Shown: positions 24,168-33,989, counted from the first letter of the stretch. The stretch: 64,000 bases of DNA from Acidovorax sp. FJL06 (GCF_003852545.1 NZ_QAJR01000010.1:1-64000), one strand, 5' to 3'. Numbers and translations are program-made. The notes: a model not told the origin generated them from the letters alone.

Positions 24168-24659
24168 TCAGCGTCGTTTGTTGGCCCGCTGCCTCGGAGC
24201 CACGCCAATATCATGATGAGCACCTGGCGGGTGGGCCTCGCTGGGCTGCATGTGATTGTGTTGAAGTGCCGCAGTGGCCAAGCCGCCCAAGATGCCGCAC
24301 TCACCGGCGAGGTGGCCTGGTGAGCACTGCTGCTGCAAGCTGCGCAATTCCGACTCCAGTGCCTGGAGTTCCCGGATGCGAGACACCACGTGCCCGATGT
24401 GCTCCTGAAGAAGTGCGTCCACCGCGCCGCAGTTTTCATCCGGAGCGTCCTTGAAATGCAACAGCACCCTGATCTCATCGAGGGTCATATCCAGGCATCG
24501 GCAATGGCGGATGAAGGCCAGACGCTCGACATGACTGCTGTCGTAGACCCTGTAGTTGCTTTCTGTGCGCATCGCGATCGGCAGCAGGTTCTCGCGCTCG
24601 TAGTAGCGGATGGTCTCAGTCTGCGTGCCGGTGGCCTTGGCAAGTTCGCCGATTTTCAT
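24168..24659 (-). CDS. cadR: CadR/PbrR-type MerR regulator
   Basis: The 163-residue product has a MerR helix-turn-helix (MKIGELAKATGTQTETIRYY) and a dimer helix. The metal-binding Cys are at residues 77 (DENCGA), 112 (QQCSPG) and 121 (GECGIL), the set used by CadR/PbrR for Cd, Pb or Zn. A His-rich tail (HNHMQ, HPPGAHH) is also typical of CadR. It is divergent from cadA and would twist the cadA promoter on metal binding. AAGGAC precedes the start. Confidence 0.9.
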   Translation of the reverse strand: MKIGELAKATGTQTETIRYYERENLLPIAMRTESNYRVYDSSHVERLAFIRHCRCLDMTLDEIRVLLHFKDAPDENCGAVDALLQEHIGHVVSRIRELQALESELRSLQQQCSPGHLAGECGILGGLATAALQHNHMQPSEAHPPGAHHDIGVAPRQRANKRR

Positions 24660-24719
24660 AAAGCGTCCTTTGCAAAATCTGGTTTCCGTAGGACAAGGCG
24701 GCGAGATTTGGGGAGTCGC

Positions 24720-24750
24720 TTGACTTTAAGGTCACTACAGGGTTTCCAAT
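24720..24750 (+). promoter_or_regulatory. MerR-type cadA promoter with 19-bp spacer
   Basis: TTGACT (24720-24725) and TCCAAT (24745-24750) are 19 bp apart, the stretched spacing of MerR-regulated promoters. The spacer holds a partial dyad (ACTTTAAG/ACAGGGT) like CadR operators. The -10 ends only 6 nt before the cadA ATG. Confidence 0.65.
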
Positions 24751-24756
24751 TAGGCC

Positions 24757-27273
24757 ATGAAATCAGAAACCAGCACTTCCTCTAGCGTTAATGACACCTG
24801 CTGCTCCTCGGGCTGCTCCAGTACCGTTGCCTCGCCTCCTGCCGCCGCAAGCAGCCCAGGCAAAGGCACGCTGTTGCGCATCGCCACCATGGACTGCAGC
24901 GCCGAGGAGTCAGAGATCCGCCGGGCGCTGGAACCTCTAGAGGGAGTCCGGTCATTGGGCTTCCAACTGGGCGCGCGCACGCTGAAGATCGATGCAGAGG
25001 ATGGTGTCTTGCCCTTGGCGCTGGATGCCATCCGCAAGGCGGGTTTCGATCCACAGCCGGTGTCTACTGCGGCACACACTCAGGGTGGCCAGGGCCGGGT
25101 GTTTCGCATAGCGACCATGGACTGCAGTGCCGAGGAGGCGGAGATTCGCCGGGCGCTGGAACCTCTGGGTGGAATCCGCTCCCTGGGTTTTCAGCTGGGC
25201 GCACGGACGCTGAAGATCGACGCAGAGGAAAGCACCTTCCCGTTGGCACTCGACGCTATCCGGAAAGCGGGCTTCGATCCGCAGCCTGTGGCCAGCTCCG
25301 AGGGTGGACAGGCGGGCGGAGCAGCCGACGACCACGACCATGGACATGGTTTTGCAGGTGGCATTACCCGGTTGGTGGCTGCGCTGGTGTTCGCGACTGG
25401 GGCAGAGGTCTTGTCGTTCTTTGCACCGGACCAAATGGTCTGGAAGGTGGCGGGCATGGCCATCGCCGCCGTGGCGATCTGGCTGGCGGGGATCGACACC
25501 TACAAAAAAGGCATTGCGGCACTTTTGCGCGGCAAGCTCAACATCAATGCGCTGATGTCGGTGGCAGTCACCGGGGCATTCCTGATCGGTCAGTGGCCCG
25601 AGGCCGCCATGGTGATGGCCCTGTATGCGATTGCCGAACTCATCGAGGCCAAGGCAGTGGACCGGGCCCGCAACGCCATCAAGGGCTTGCTGGAACTGGC
25701 GCCGGAAGAGGCACTGGTTCTGGGAGCAAATGGGTCGTGGTCTGCTACACCGGTGGCTTCGGTGGCCATTGGAGCAACCGTGCGCATCAAGCCAGGCGAG
25801 AGGGTGCCCCTGGACGGCAAGGTGACCAAGGGCAACGGGGCCATCAACCAGGCGCCGGTGACTGGAGAGAGCATTCCAGTGGACAAAGCGCCTGGCGACC
25901 AGGTGTTCGCAGGGACCATCAACGAAACTGGTGAACTGGAGTTTGAGGTTACTGCCTTGTCCAGCAACACCACCCTGGCCAGGATCATCCAGGCCGTGGA
26001 GCAGGCGCAGGGCACGCGTGCACCGACGCAGCGCTTCGTCGACCGCTTTGCCTCGATCTACACCCCGGCTGTCTTCGCCATTGCCGTGGCGGTAGCGGTG
26101 CTGACCCCTTTCCTGATGGGCCTGACCTGGCTGGAGGCGCTCTATAAGGCCTTGGTGCTGCTGGTGATCGCCTGTCCATGTGCTCTGGTCATTTCCACAC
26201 CCGTCACAGTGGTCAGCGGATTGGCCGCGGGAGCGCGCCGCGGGATCCTGATCAAGGGCGGAACCTACCTGGAAGACGCCCGGCTCCTGAAGGCCGTTGC
26301 GCTGGACAAGACGGGCACCATCACCGAGGGCAAACCCAAGTTGGTGAAGTGGCAGGTGTGGGGTGCCGGCGATGAGTCCGCAATCCAGCTGATGGCGGCC
26401 AGCCTGGCGGCCCGATCCGATCACCCGGTCTCGAAGGCGATTGTTCAGGGCCTGGAGGCGCAAGGCCCAGAGGCTGAGAGCTTCAAGGCCTTGCCGGGGC
26501 GCGGTGTCGAGGGCTGGGTCAATGGTGCGCGCCTGGTGCTGGGCAATCACCGGCTGATTCACGAGCAGGGATTGTGCGGGCCGGAACTGGAGGCGGAGCT
26601 GGCCATCCACGAAAAGCAAGGTCGCACGGTCACCCTTCTTGCAGACGAATCGCGCGTCCTGGCGCTCTTCGCGGTAGCGGACACCATTCGCGAGACCTCA
26701 AAACAGGCCATCGCCGATCTCAAGGCACTGGGAGTGACTTCGGTCATGCTGACAGGCGATAACACGGCCACTGCAAAGGCCATCGCAGCGCAGGCCGGCA
26801 TTGATGATGCCCGCGGAGATCTGCTGCCCGAAGCCAAGCTTGATGCTATCAAGGAGATGCAAAAGCGCTATGGCGCCACCGGTATGACCGGCGATGGCAT
26901 CAATGACGCGCCGGCGCTGGCGCAGGCCGACATCGGCTTTGCCATGGGCGGTGCGGGAACCGACACAGCGATGGAAGCGGCCGACGTGGTCATCATGAAC
27001 GATGACCTGCAGCGCGTCGCCGAGACCGTGCGCCTGTCCAAGCGCACCCATGCCGTTCTCTGGCAGAACATCACCTTGGCGCTGGGTATCAAGAGCGTTT
27101 TTCTGGTGATGGCGGTGGTGGGCACTGCGACCATGTGGATGGCCGTTTTTGCGGACATGGGGGCCAGCTTGCTGGTCGTGGGCAATGGACTGCGCCTGCT
27201 TCGCGGCACGCGGGTCGAGCCTGCCGCCAAGGCCCAGCCTGCGCAGCCCAAGGAGCATGCCCATTCCCACTAG
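24757..27273 (+). CDS. cadA: CadA-type Cd/Zn/Pb P-type ATPase
   Basis: The 838-residue product is a P1B-2 metal ATPase. It has a Cys-rich leader (CCSSGC), two nearly identical HMA-like domains (residues 41-102 and 117-178, each with MDCSAEE), and a short His stretch (DDHDHGHG). It then has eight expected helices with the CPC metal site near residue 471, DKTGT with phospho-Asp 518, and GDGIND near residue 710. It exports Cd, Zn or Pb from the cytoplasm. No ribosome site precedes the ATG, and the next Met is inside HMA1. Confidence 0.93.
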   Translation: MKSETSTSSSVNDTCCSSGCSSTVASPPAAASSPGKGTLLRIATMDCSAEESEIRRALEPLEGVRSLGFQLGARTLKIDAEDGVLPLALDAIRKAGFDPQPVSTAAHTQGGQGRVFRIATMDCSAEEAEIRRALEPLGGIRSLGFQLGARTLKIDAEESTFPLALDAIRKAGFDPQPVASSEGGQAGGAADDHDHGHGFAGGITRLVAALVFATGAEVLSFFAPDQMVWKVAGMAIAAVAIWLAGIDTYKKGIAALLRGKLNINALMSVAVTGAFLIGQWPEAAMVMALYAIAELIEAKAVDRARNAIKGLLELAPEEALVLGANGSWSATPVASVAIGATVRIKPGERVPLDGKVTKGNGAINQAPVTGESIPVDKAPGDQVFAGTINETGELEFEVTALSSNTTLARIIQAVEQAQGTRAPTQRFVDRFASIYTPAVFAIAVAVAVLTPFLMGLTWLEALYKALVLLVIACPCALVISTPVTVVSGLAAGARRGILIKGGTYLEDARLLKAVALDKTGTITEGKPKLVKWQVWGAGDESAIQLMAASLAARSDHPVSKAIVQGLEAQGPEAESFKALPGRGVEGWVNGARLVLGNHRLIHEQGLCGPELEAELAIHEKQGRTVTLLADESRVLALFAVADTIRETSKQAIADLKALGVTSVMLTGDNTATAKAIAAQAGIDDARGDLLPEAKLDAIKEMQKRYGATGMTGDGINDAPALAQADIGFAMGGAGTDTAMEAADVVIMNDDLQRVAETVRLSKRTHAVLWQNITLALGIKSVFLVMAVVGTATMWMAVFADMGASLLVVGNGLRLLRGTRVEPAAKAQPAQPKEHAHSH
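24877..25290 (+). repeat. Tandem duplication of the HMA domain in cadA
   Basis: Segments 24877-25062 and 25105-25290 encode 62 residues each, identical at 55 positions (RIATMDCSAEE to AGFDPQPV). The nucleotide sequences differ mainly at third positions, so the duplication is not very recent. Confidence 0.85.
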
Positions 27274-27296
27274 CGATTACCCGGGACGCACGATGC

Positions 27297-27953
27297 CTAT
27301 TTGCCCGCCTTGGAGACCTCCTGGGCTACCAGCTCAGCCAGTTGCTTGGCGCCAAAGCTGGGCAATGGCCGCCCATTCACAAAGAAGGTCGGGGTCTTGT
27401 CGACCTTGAGGGCAGTCAGGTCCTGCACATCCTGCTGCAGCATCGCTTCCAGCGTGGGCGATGCCATGTCGGCCCGAGCTCTCGCCATGTCCAGACCTGC
27501 CTGCTCGGCCGCACTGTAGGCCAATGCCAGATTGGGACTTCCATGGTCTGCCCACTGTGGCTGTGCCGCCAGCAGGGACTCCAAGACCAGGAGGTACTTG
27601 TCCTGCCGCCGGGCGGACTCCAGCAGCTTGACCACCTCTCCCGAGCCCTGGTGAAACGGCGCATACCGAATGACCAACCGTACCCGGGTAGGATACTGCT
27701 TCATGAGATCTTTCACGACCGGATAGAAAGCGCGGCAGGTTTCACACGCGGGATCGAAGAATTCGACAATTGTCACGGGCGCCTCGCGGGGACCGATGAC
27801 CGGCGAATGCATGCGCACCAGCCGCTCAGACTGCTCGGAGGCCTGCTGCTCTTGCTTGCTGTGCACACGGCTCTGGTAGAGACTCGCACCTACCCCGAAG
27901 GCGGCAAGTGCGACGCCCAGCACGAGGGCGATGATGTATTTGCGGTGGATCAT
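27297..27953 (-). CDS. DsbA-like thioredoxin-fold protein
   Basis: The 218-residue product has an N-terminal membrane anchor or signal (residues 6-26) and a DsbA-type thioredoxin fold with the active site C70-E-T-C73 in FFDPACETCRAF. A later KTPTFFVNG holds the cis-Pro. It acts in the periplasm as a thiol oxidase or isomerase. The start overlaps the dsbB-like stop by 4 nt (ATGA). It is convergent with cadA, and pairing with DsbB suggests oxidative folding or protection of thiols under Cd stress. Confidence 0.88.
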   Translation of the reverse strand: MIHRKYIIALVLGVALAAFGVGASLYQSRVHSKQEQQASEQSERLVRMHSPVIGPREAPVTIVEFFDPACETCRAFYPVVKDLMKQYPTRVRLVIRYAPFHQGSGEVVKLLESARRQDKYLLVLESLLAAQPQWADHGSPNLALAYSAAEQAGLDMARARADMASPTLEAMLQQDVQDLTALKVDKTPTFFVNGRPLPSFGAKQLAELVAQEVSKAGK

Positions 27954-28366
27954 TTTGCTGTTTTGCGCAGATAAAGGCAGAGTGAAACGGCGATAACAAT
28001 GAACGCCGTCAAGGAAAGCCAGGGCAGTTCAATGCCATAGAAAAAGTCGAGCTTCTGATCGGCGCAGGACACTCCTACAGCGCATGGAACCCATGCCCTG
28101 GGAACCAGGCCTGCAGCCAGAAGGCTGTGGTACCCCGCTACGGCCGCGCCTGCAATCGCCAGGGGCAAGGCATAGACCGCTCCCCGGCGGTCATCGCTGT
28201 AAAAGGCCATGCCCAGCACCAATGCCAAGGGGAACATGGCAATGCGCTGATACCAACACAGCACGCAGGGGGCCATGCCCATCACCTCGCCGATGAACAG
28301 CGCGCAGCCAGTTGCCACAACAGCGGTCAACCAGGCGGCTAGAAGCAGCAATGAGGTCCTTTTCAT
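27950..28366 (-). CDS. dsbB: DsbB-family disulfide bond protein
   Basis: The 138-residue product has four membrane helices and the two DsbB Cys pairs, C34-V-L-C37 and C95/C101. It reoxidises the DsbA-like partner with quinone. The start is the ATG at 28366; an upstream TTG frame is less likely. It is followed by the DsbA-like gene with a 4-nt overlap and preceded 188 nt upstream by a second czcI-like gene on the same strand. Confidence 0.88.
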   Translation of the reverse strand: MKRTSLLLLAAWLTAVVATGCALFIGEVMGMAPCVLCWYQRIAMFPLALVLGMAFYSDDRRGAVYALPLAIAGAAVAGYHSLLAAGLVPRAWVPCAVGVSCADQKLDFFYGIELPWLSLTAFIVIAVSLCLYLRKTAK

Positions 28367-28554
28367 CGGTGCCTCCATTGCATCCTCAGGGGAGTGCAGC
28401 AAGGGGGTGTCGCAGGACTACTTGCGGTGGTTTGCGGGCCAGGCGGCCCAATGGCTATGGACATGAAGAGATCCCGAAGGCATGCGTCAAGGCCGGCCCA
28501 CAGGGGGCGGCACGCTTGGCAGGGATCGCAGTGGATTGCTGGGCGATACCCTGG

Positions 28555-28926
28555 TCAGGCCAGGGCGTGCCACTGAGGACGTTCGGGACGGCTGGCAGGC
28601 ACTGGGGACCAGCGCGCTCTGATAGAAATGCCAAAGTGCTCCTGCCCGACGGCCGCGCAAACGCCGCGCCGCGCGGGCAGCGCCTCTGGACCCTGGGCGT
28701 GGCATGTGCCGCACTCCACTTCGATAGCGGCAGTGCCCATTCGAGCTGACTCCCGAGCCCGCTTCTCGTCGGCCGCAGCCAGGCCCATTTGGTGGTGTTC
28801 GCACAAGTGCCGTGCTGTCATGAGCGAAACCCCGTACTCCGGCGCGCTGTCGTGCGGCCCCACTGCAGCCCAGACCAATTGCAGCGGCAAAAGCACCAGC
28901 AAAAGAACAAGCAGTGGGGAGCGCAT
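28555..28926 (-). CDS. Second CzcI homologue at the island edge
   Basis: The 123-residue product opens MRSPLLVLLLVLLPLQLVWA, has a His-containing region (HLCEHHQMG), the CGTCH motif, and ends PERPQWHALA, so it follows CzcI along its whole length. It is the last island gene before the truncated tamB. No czcCBA follows it; the dsbB/dsbA-like pair does. It may be a remnant of a second czc operon or a new partner of the dsb pair. Confidence 0.75.
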   Translation of the reverse strand: MRSPLLVLLLVLLPLQLVWAAVGPHDSAPEYGVSLMTARHLCEHHQMGLAAADEKRARESARMGTAAIEVECGTCHAQGPEALPARRGVCAAVGQEHFGISIRARWSPVPASRPERPQWHALA

Positions 28927-28973
28927 CCAGAAAATTGTACTGGCGTCTCGAACGCAGTCGGCACGCGCGCAAG

Positions 28974-31900
28974 CATGCAGGCGCGCCGGCCGTGCGGGTG
29001 CAAGGCCTGCGGGGCGACTACCGCTACGACGGCCGCGACCACCGCCTGACAATCGACAACCTGGAGCTGGCCCAGGGGCGCTACACCGCCAGCGCCACGC
29101 TGCAGGCAGACGCCCCCATGACACTGGCCGCCACGGTGGACGGCACCGTGCAGGCCACCGTGCCCGGCGATGGCGCCGCACTGCAGCTGGGCGCACAGGC
29201 CACGCTGCAAGGCACGCTGGCCACCGCCACGGCACAGCTCGCATTGCAGGCGCGCATCCACCCTGCGGCGGCAGCCGTGGCACCACCCGCCGCAACGCCG
29301 GCCGGCCCCATGCAGGCCGACCTCACGGCCACCATCACGCCGTGGGCCGCCCAGCCCCTGCGGGCCGCCACCGCCGCGCTGCGCGCCCTGGACCTGGCCG
29401 CGCTCTGGCCCCAGGCACCCCACACAGAGCTGCACGGCACGGTGAAGGCTGGGCCCGCTCCCGCAGGCACGGCGGCAGGCCATGCCCCCGCCCCCGGCTG
29501 GACGCTGCAGGCCCAGCTGCGCAACGACCTGCCGGGCCCCTGGGACCAGGGCCGGTTGCCCCTGTCCGCGCTGCAGGCCGATGCCGGCTACGACGGCACG
29601 CGCTGGACCGTGCCCCGCGCCGTGGCCAGCGCGGGCCCCGGCACCGCCACGCTGCAAGGGCACTACACCCCCTCCACCCAGGCCCTGGAAGGCCAGGCCG
29701 AACTGCGCAACCTGCGCCCCGACCTGCTGCACACCGCCATGGCCGCCACGCCACTGGCGGGCCGCGTCAGCGCGCAGACACAGGGCGATACGCTGCGCTT
29801 CAGCGCAGACATCCGTGCCGCGGGCGCGGCCGCAGCACGCGCACGGGCCACCCCAGGCCGCCCAGCGCCACTCAGCATCCAGGCCCTGGTGGCCCAGGGC
29901 AGTTGGCAACCGGGCACACCCGCCGGTGCACACCAGGCAGGCGCCCAGGCCGATGGCGGCACGGTGCAGCTGGACCGCCTGCTGGTGGACGCGCTGCAGG
30001 CGCGCGCCGAAGCCACCGGCCTGCGCATCGCCCTGGCCGGCCCCGCCGTGCAAGGCCAGCTCGCCGTGACGGTGCCGGGCGCCACGGCCCGGGCGCAAGG
30101 CAGCATCGCCCCAGCCAGCGGCGCGGGCGACCTGCAGCTGCAATGGACCGACACCGAGGCCACCCAACGCTGGCTGACCCGCCTGCCAGTGGCCGGCAGC
30201 GCCGCACAGGCCGCGCTGCAGGGCGCCACGGCCAAGGGTGCGGTGTCGGCCACCGCGCGCTGGAAAGGCGGCTGGCAGACACTGGCGCGCCAGTTGCAGG
30301 CCACGCACCCGGGCAGCACCCTGCCCACGGCCAAGGACAGCTTCGAGCTGCAGGCCACGCTGGCCACCTCGCAGCTCGACCTTGTGCTGCCGCCCGCCCA
30401 GGACGCGGGCAGCCGGCCCACGGCGGTGCAGTTGCGCGGCGTGAAGGCCGAGCTGTCAGGCAACCTGCTGCAGGCCACCGTGTCGGTGGACGGTGAAGCG
30501 CGCCTGAACGCCCGCCAGGCACCACAGATGCAGCGCGCCACCCTGCAGGCCCGCCTGTCCGGCGGCCTGGCAGCGCCCGCGCAGTGGCGGGCGCAGATCA
30601 GCGAACTGCGCCTGCTGGCACAGGACGCGCAACGCCCCGGCCCGTGGTCGCTGCAACTGGCCGAGCCCCTGGCCCTTACCGTGAACACAGCGGCCAGCAC
30701 AGGCCCCGCCGCCGGCGCGCCAAACCACCGCACCGGCAACAGCAAAGACAACAAAAACAGCAGCGCCCCGCCGCCCCAGCCCGCGCCCTCGCTGACCCTC
30801 CAGGCCTCCGCAGGCCAGGCCCGCCTGAGCGGCCCACAACCCGGCACCGCCGTGCTGCGCTGGCAGCCCCTGCGCGTGGTCACAGGCCCCACCCTGCAAC
30901 TGCAGACCCAGGGCACCCTGCAGGGCCTGCCCATGGCCTGGGTGGACGCGCTGGGCCTCGGCGGCACACCGGCAGCGGCGGGCCGCCCAGAACAGCCGCT
31001 GCTGGCCCGCATGGGCCTGGCCAGCAGCCTGGTGCTGGAGGGGCAGTGGAACCTGGACACCACCGGCCCCCTGCGTGCCAGCGCCAGCCTGCGGCGCGCC
31101 AGCGGCGACCTGCGCATCCTGGCGGGCGACCCCACGGCCGTCACCGCCGTTCAAAGCAGCGGCCAGGGCGCGGGCGCAGGCGCCACCACCGTCATCGCCA
31201 CCGAGGCCACCGGCACAGCCACCACCATGGGCACACCGGCCGGAGTGCGCCAGGCAGAAGCCTCCGTGGAGCTGGAAGGCGACGCCCTGCGCGCGCGCCT
31301 GGTCTGGGCCAGCGACCGCGCCGGCGAGATCGACGCCAGCGCCAGCACACGGCTTACCCTCGCCGGTGGCGGCGCGGGCACCGACCTTGCCGCCATCACC
31401 TGGGCAGCCGATGCCCCCCTGGCCGGCACGCTGCGCGCCCGCCTGCCGGACGTGGGCGTGTGGTCCGCCCTGGCACCGCCTGGCTGGCGCGTGCGCGGCA
31501 CGCTGGATGCCAGCGCCACACTGTCGGGCACACGCGATGCCCCGCGCTGGGCCGGCACGCTGGGCGCCGACGACCTGGCCGTGCGCTCCGTGGTCGACGG
31601 CGTGGACCTGCAGGGCGGCCGCCTGCGCGCCACGCTGCACGGCAACCAGCTCGACATCACCGAATTCCGCCTGCAGGGCGGGCGCGGCAGCGGGGCCCGC
31701 ATCGCGGGTTTCAGCGGCAACCGCACCGCCGCGCCGCAAGACGGCGGCACGCTCACCGGCTCGGGCCGCATCACCTGGGGCCCGGCGGACCATGGCATGT
31801 CCGGCATCGCCATGGCCCTGCAGGCCGAAGCCCGGGCCCTGCAGGTGCTGGTGCGCGCCGACCGGCAGATCAGCGTGTCGGGCCAGTTGCAGGCGCAGCT

Positions 31901-32822
31901 GCAGCAAGGCCAGATCAGCCTGCGCGGCAAGCTCACCACCGACCGCGCCACCATCATCCTGCCCGACGAAACCGCGCCCAGCCTGGGCTCGGACGTGGTG
32001 GTGCGCTCCGCCGCCAAGGACAAGCAAGACCAGGCCAGGGCCGAGGCGGCCGCCCGCGCCAGCCAGGCGGCCGCCCAGGCCGAAACCGCCAAGCCCCCGG
32101 ACATCGCCATCACCCTCAACCTGGGCCGCGACTTCGCGCTGCACGGCCACGGCATCACCACGCGCCTGACGGGCGAAGTGGACATCCGCAGCAGCGCCGT
32201 GCCCGGCGCCCCGCCCCGGGTGACCGGCGAGGTGCGCACCGAAGAAGGCCGCTACCGCGCCTGGGGCCAGATGCTGGACGTGGAGACCGGCCTCATCCGC
32301 TTCAACGGCCCGTACAACAACCCCTCGCTCGACATCCTGGCGCTGCGCCCCAACATCAGCGTGCGGGCAGGGGTGCAGGTCACCGGCAGCGCCCAGGCCC
32401 CGCGCGTGCGCCTGGTTTCCGACCCCGAACTGCCCGACGCCGAAAAGCTCTCATGGGTGGTGCTGGGCCGCAGCGCCGCCGCCGGTGGCGCCGAAGCCGC
32501 CGTGCTGCAACAGGCCGCGCTCGCACTGCTGGGCCGTGGCGGTGGAGGAGGCGGCAGCGGCACCGCCGCCCACGTGGCCAACCGCCTGGGCCTGGACGAA
32601 ATCGGCTTCAAGGGCCCTGGTGCGGGCGAAGACGCCACGGGCGCCGCCCTCACCTTCGGCAAACGCCTGTCCAAGGATTTGTACGTGACCTACGAGCGCA
32701 GCCTGTCGGGCACCCTGGGCACGCTGTACATCTTCTACGACCTGTCGCGCCGCCTCACCCTGCGCGGCCAGACCGGCGAGAAGAGCGCGGTGGACCTGAT
32801 CTATACCGTGAAGTACGACTGA
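28974..32822 (+). pseudogene. tamB: tamB, 5'-truncated at island junction
   Basis: The 1282-codon frame encodes the middle and C-terminal part of TamB, the inner-membrane-anchored partner of TamA in outer-membrane assembly. It ends with the DUF490 region and the typical close YDLSRRLTLRGQTGEKSA. The N-terminal anchor and first repeats are absent: the frame runs straight into the reverse strand of the czcI-like gene, and no start or ribosome site is seen. The remaining frame is intact and shows strong high-GC codon bias, so the truncation is probably recent. TamB function is likely lost. Confidence 0.8.
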
Positions 32823-32882
32823 GCAAGCATGGCCGGCCACGCCCGGGAGCCCCCTGCGCAGCCCCTACAATGCGCGGTTGCT

Positions 32883-32957
32883 CTCCTCATAGTTCAATGG
32901 ATAGAACGAGTGCCTCCTAAGCGCTAGATGCAGGTTCGATTCCTGCTGAGGGGACCA
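32883..32957 (+). tRNA. tRNA-Arg (anticodon CCT)
   Basis: A 75-nt cloverleaf. The acceptor stem CTCCTCA pairs with TGAGGGG (one T-G wobble), the D-arm is GTTCAATGGATAGAAC, and the anticodon stem AGTGC/GCGCT encloses the loop CTCCTAA, with CCT at 32916-32918. The T-arm is GCAGG-TTCGATT-CCTGC, and CCA is encoded. It reads the AGG codon. Confidence 0.95.
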
Positions 32958-33010
32958 GAGACCGGTTCCTCAAAGCAAAGGCAGACCGGCGCAGCCAACG
33001 GCAGCCTGCG

Positions 33011-33898
33011 TCAAGCGGCCACAGGCTCTCGCGCTACCGACTGGCCCCGCCCCGCCGTCATCGCCGTCCCCATCGACGCCGACACGATCAGGCCGATGGC
33101 CAGCCACTGGTGGACGCTCAGGTGCTCCCCCAGCAGGCCCATGGCCAGAACGGCGGCCACAGCGGGTTCCATGCTGATCATGATGCCGAACGCCTCCTTG
33201 GGCAGGCGCTTCAGGGCCATCATCTCCAACGAAATGGGGATGGCGCTGGAAACGGCCGCCACCCCCAGCCCCACCAGCAACACGGCAGGCGTCAGCAGCG
33301 CGGCCCCCGCATGCGCCACGCCCACAGGCACCACCACGATGGCGGCCACGAGCAGGCCCAACGACACGGAATGCCCCGCGTGCAGGTGCCCGGCGCGTTT
33401 GCCGAACACGATATACAGCGCCCAGAACACGGCAGCCGCCAGCGCATAGACAACGCCCAGGGGGTCCAGCATGCTGCCGTTGAGGCCCAGCGGCAGCAGC
33501 ATGCCCAGCCCCGCGATGGCCAGGGCCACCCAAACAAAGTCCACCGCGCGGCGCGACGACCAGATCGCCACGGCCAGCGGGCCCGCGAACTCGATGGCCA
33601 CGGCCAGGCCAAAGGGCAGCGTGCGCAGCGACATATAGAACATCAGGTTCATGCCGCCCAGCGCCGCGCCATAGCTGGCGATGGCCAGGGCGTCCGCACG
33701 CGCGAGGCGCCACCGCCAGGGGCGCCACAGCAGCAGCATGAGCACCGCCGACAAACCCACGCGCACGGCCGTGGTGCCCTGCGCGCCCACTGCGGGGAAC
33801 AGGATCTGCTTGGCCCACGAGGTGCCGATGCCCAGCGCCGTGACGGAGCCCAGCACGGCCAGGAAAGGAATAAAACGGTGGAATCGGGACGCGGTCAT
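33011..33898 (-). CDS. EamA/RhtA-type exporter
   Basis: The 295-residue product is a ten-helix DMT-superfamily transporter with two EamA halves (TALGIGTSWAKQILFP near the start, FGIMISMEPAVAAVLAMGLL in the second half). It resembles RhtA, which exports threonine and homoserine. It is divergent from an Lrp/AsnC regulator, a common pair for amino-acid export. The substrate is not determined. Confidence 0.85.
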   Translation of the reverse strand: MTASRFHRFIPFLAVLGSVTALGIGTSWAKQILFPAVGAQGTTAVRVGLSAVLMLLLWRPWRWRLARADALAIASYGAALGGMNLMFYMSLRTLPFGLAVAIEFAGPLAVAIWSSRRAVDFVWVALAIAGLGMLLPLGLNGSMLDPLGVVYALAAAVFWALYIVFGKRAGHLHAGHSVSLGLLVAAIVVVPVGVAHAGAALLTPAVLLVGLGVAAVSSAIPISLEMMALKRLPKEAFGIMISMEPAVAAVLAMGLLGEHLSVHQWLAIGLIVSASMGTAMTAGRGQSVAREPVAA

Positions 33899-33989
33899 GC
33901 GTAAAAATATAGTTCGATCACCGCGTGTTTTTGCCTCTGATTTGGCGCCATCCACGCAACTTTCGCTCACCCGCCACTGGCCACCCGAC

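Noticed and set aside
24952-26619. Minus-strand frame of 555 codons inside cadA
   Set aside because: It lies opposite conserved P-type ATPase motifs and has no recognisable protein sequence.
28818-32150. Long open frames on the minus strand and other frames across tamB
   Set aside because: They are a by-product of very high GC at third codon positions; only the plus-strand frame gives TamB sequence.
32883-32957. tRNA-Arg as integration site of the island
   Set aside because: The island ends about 4 kb to the left, inside tamB, no integrase is adjacent, and no copy of the tRNA 3' end was seen at the island edge.
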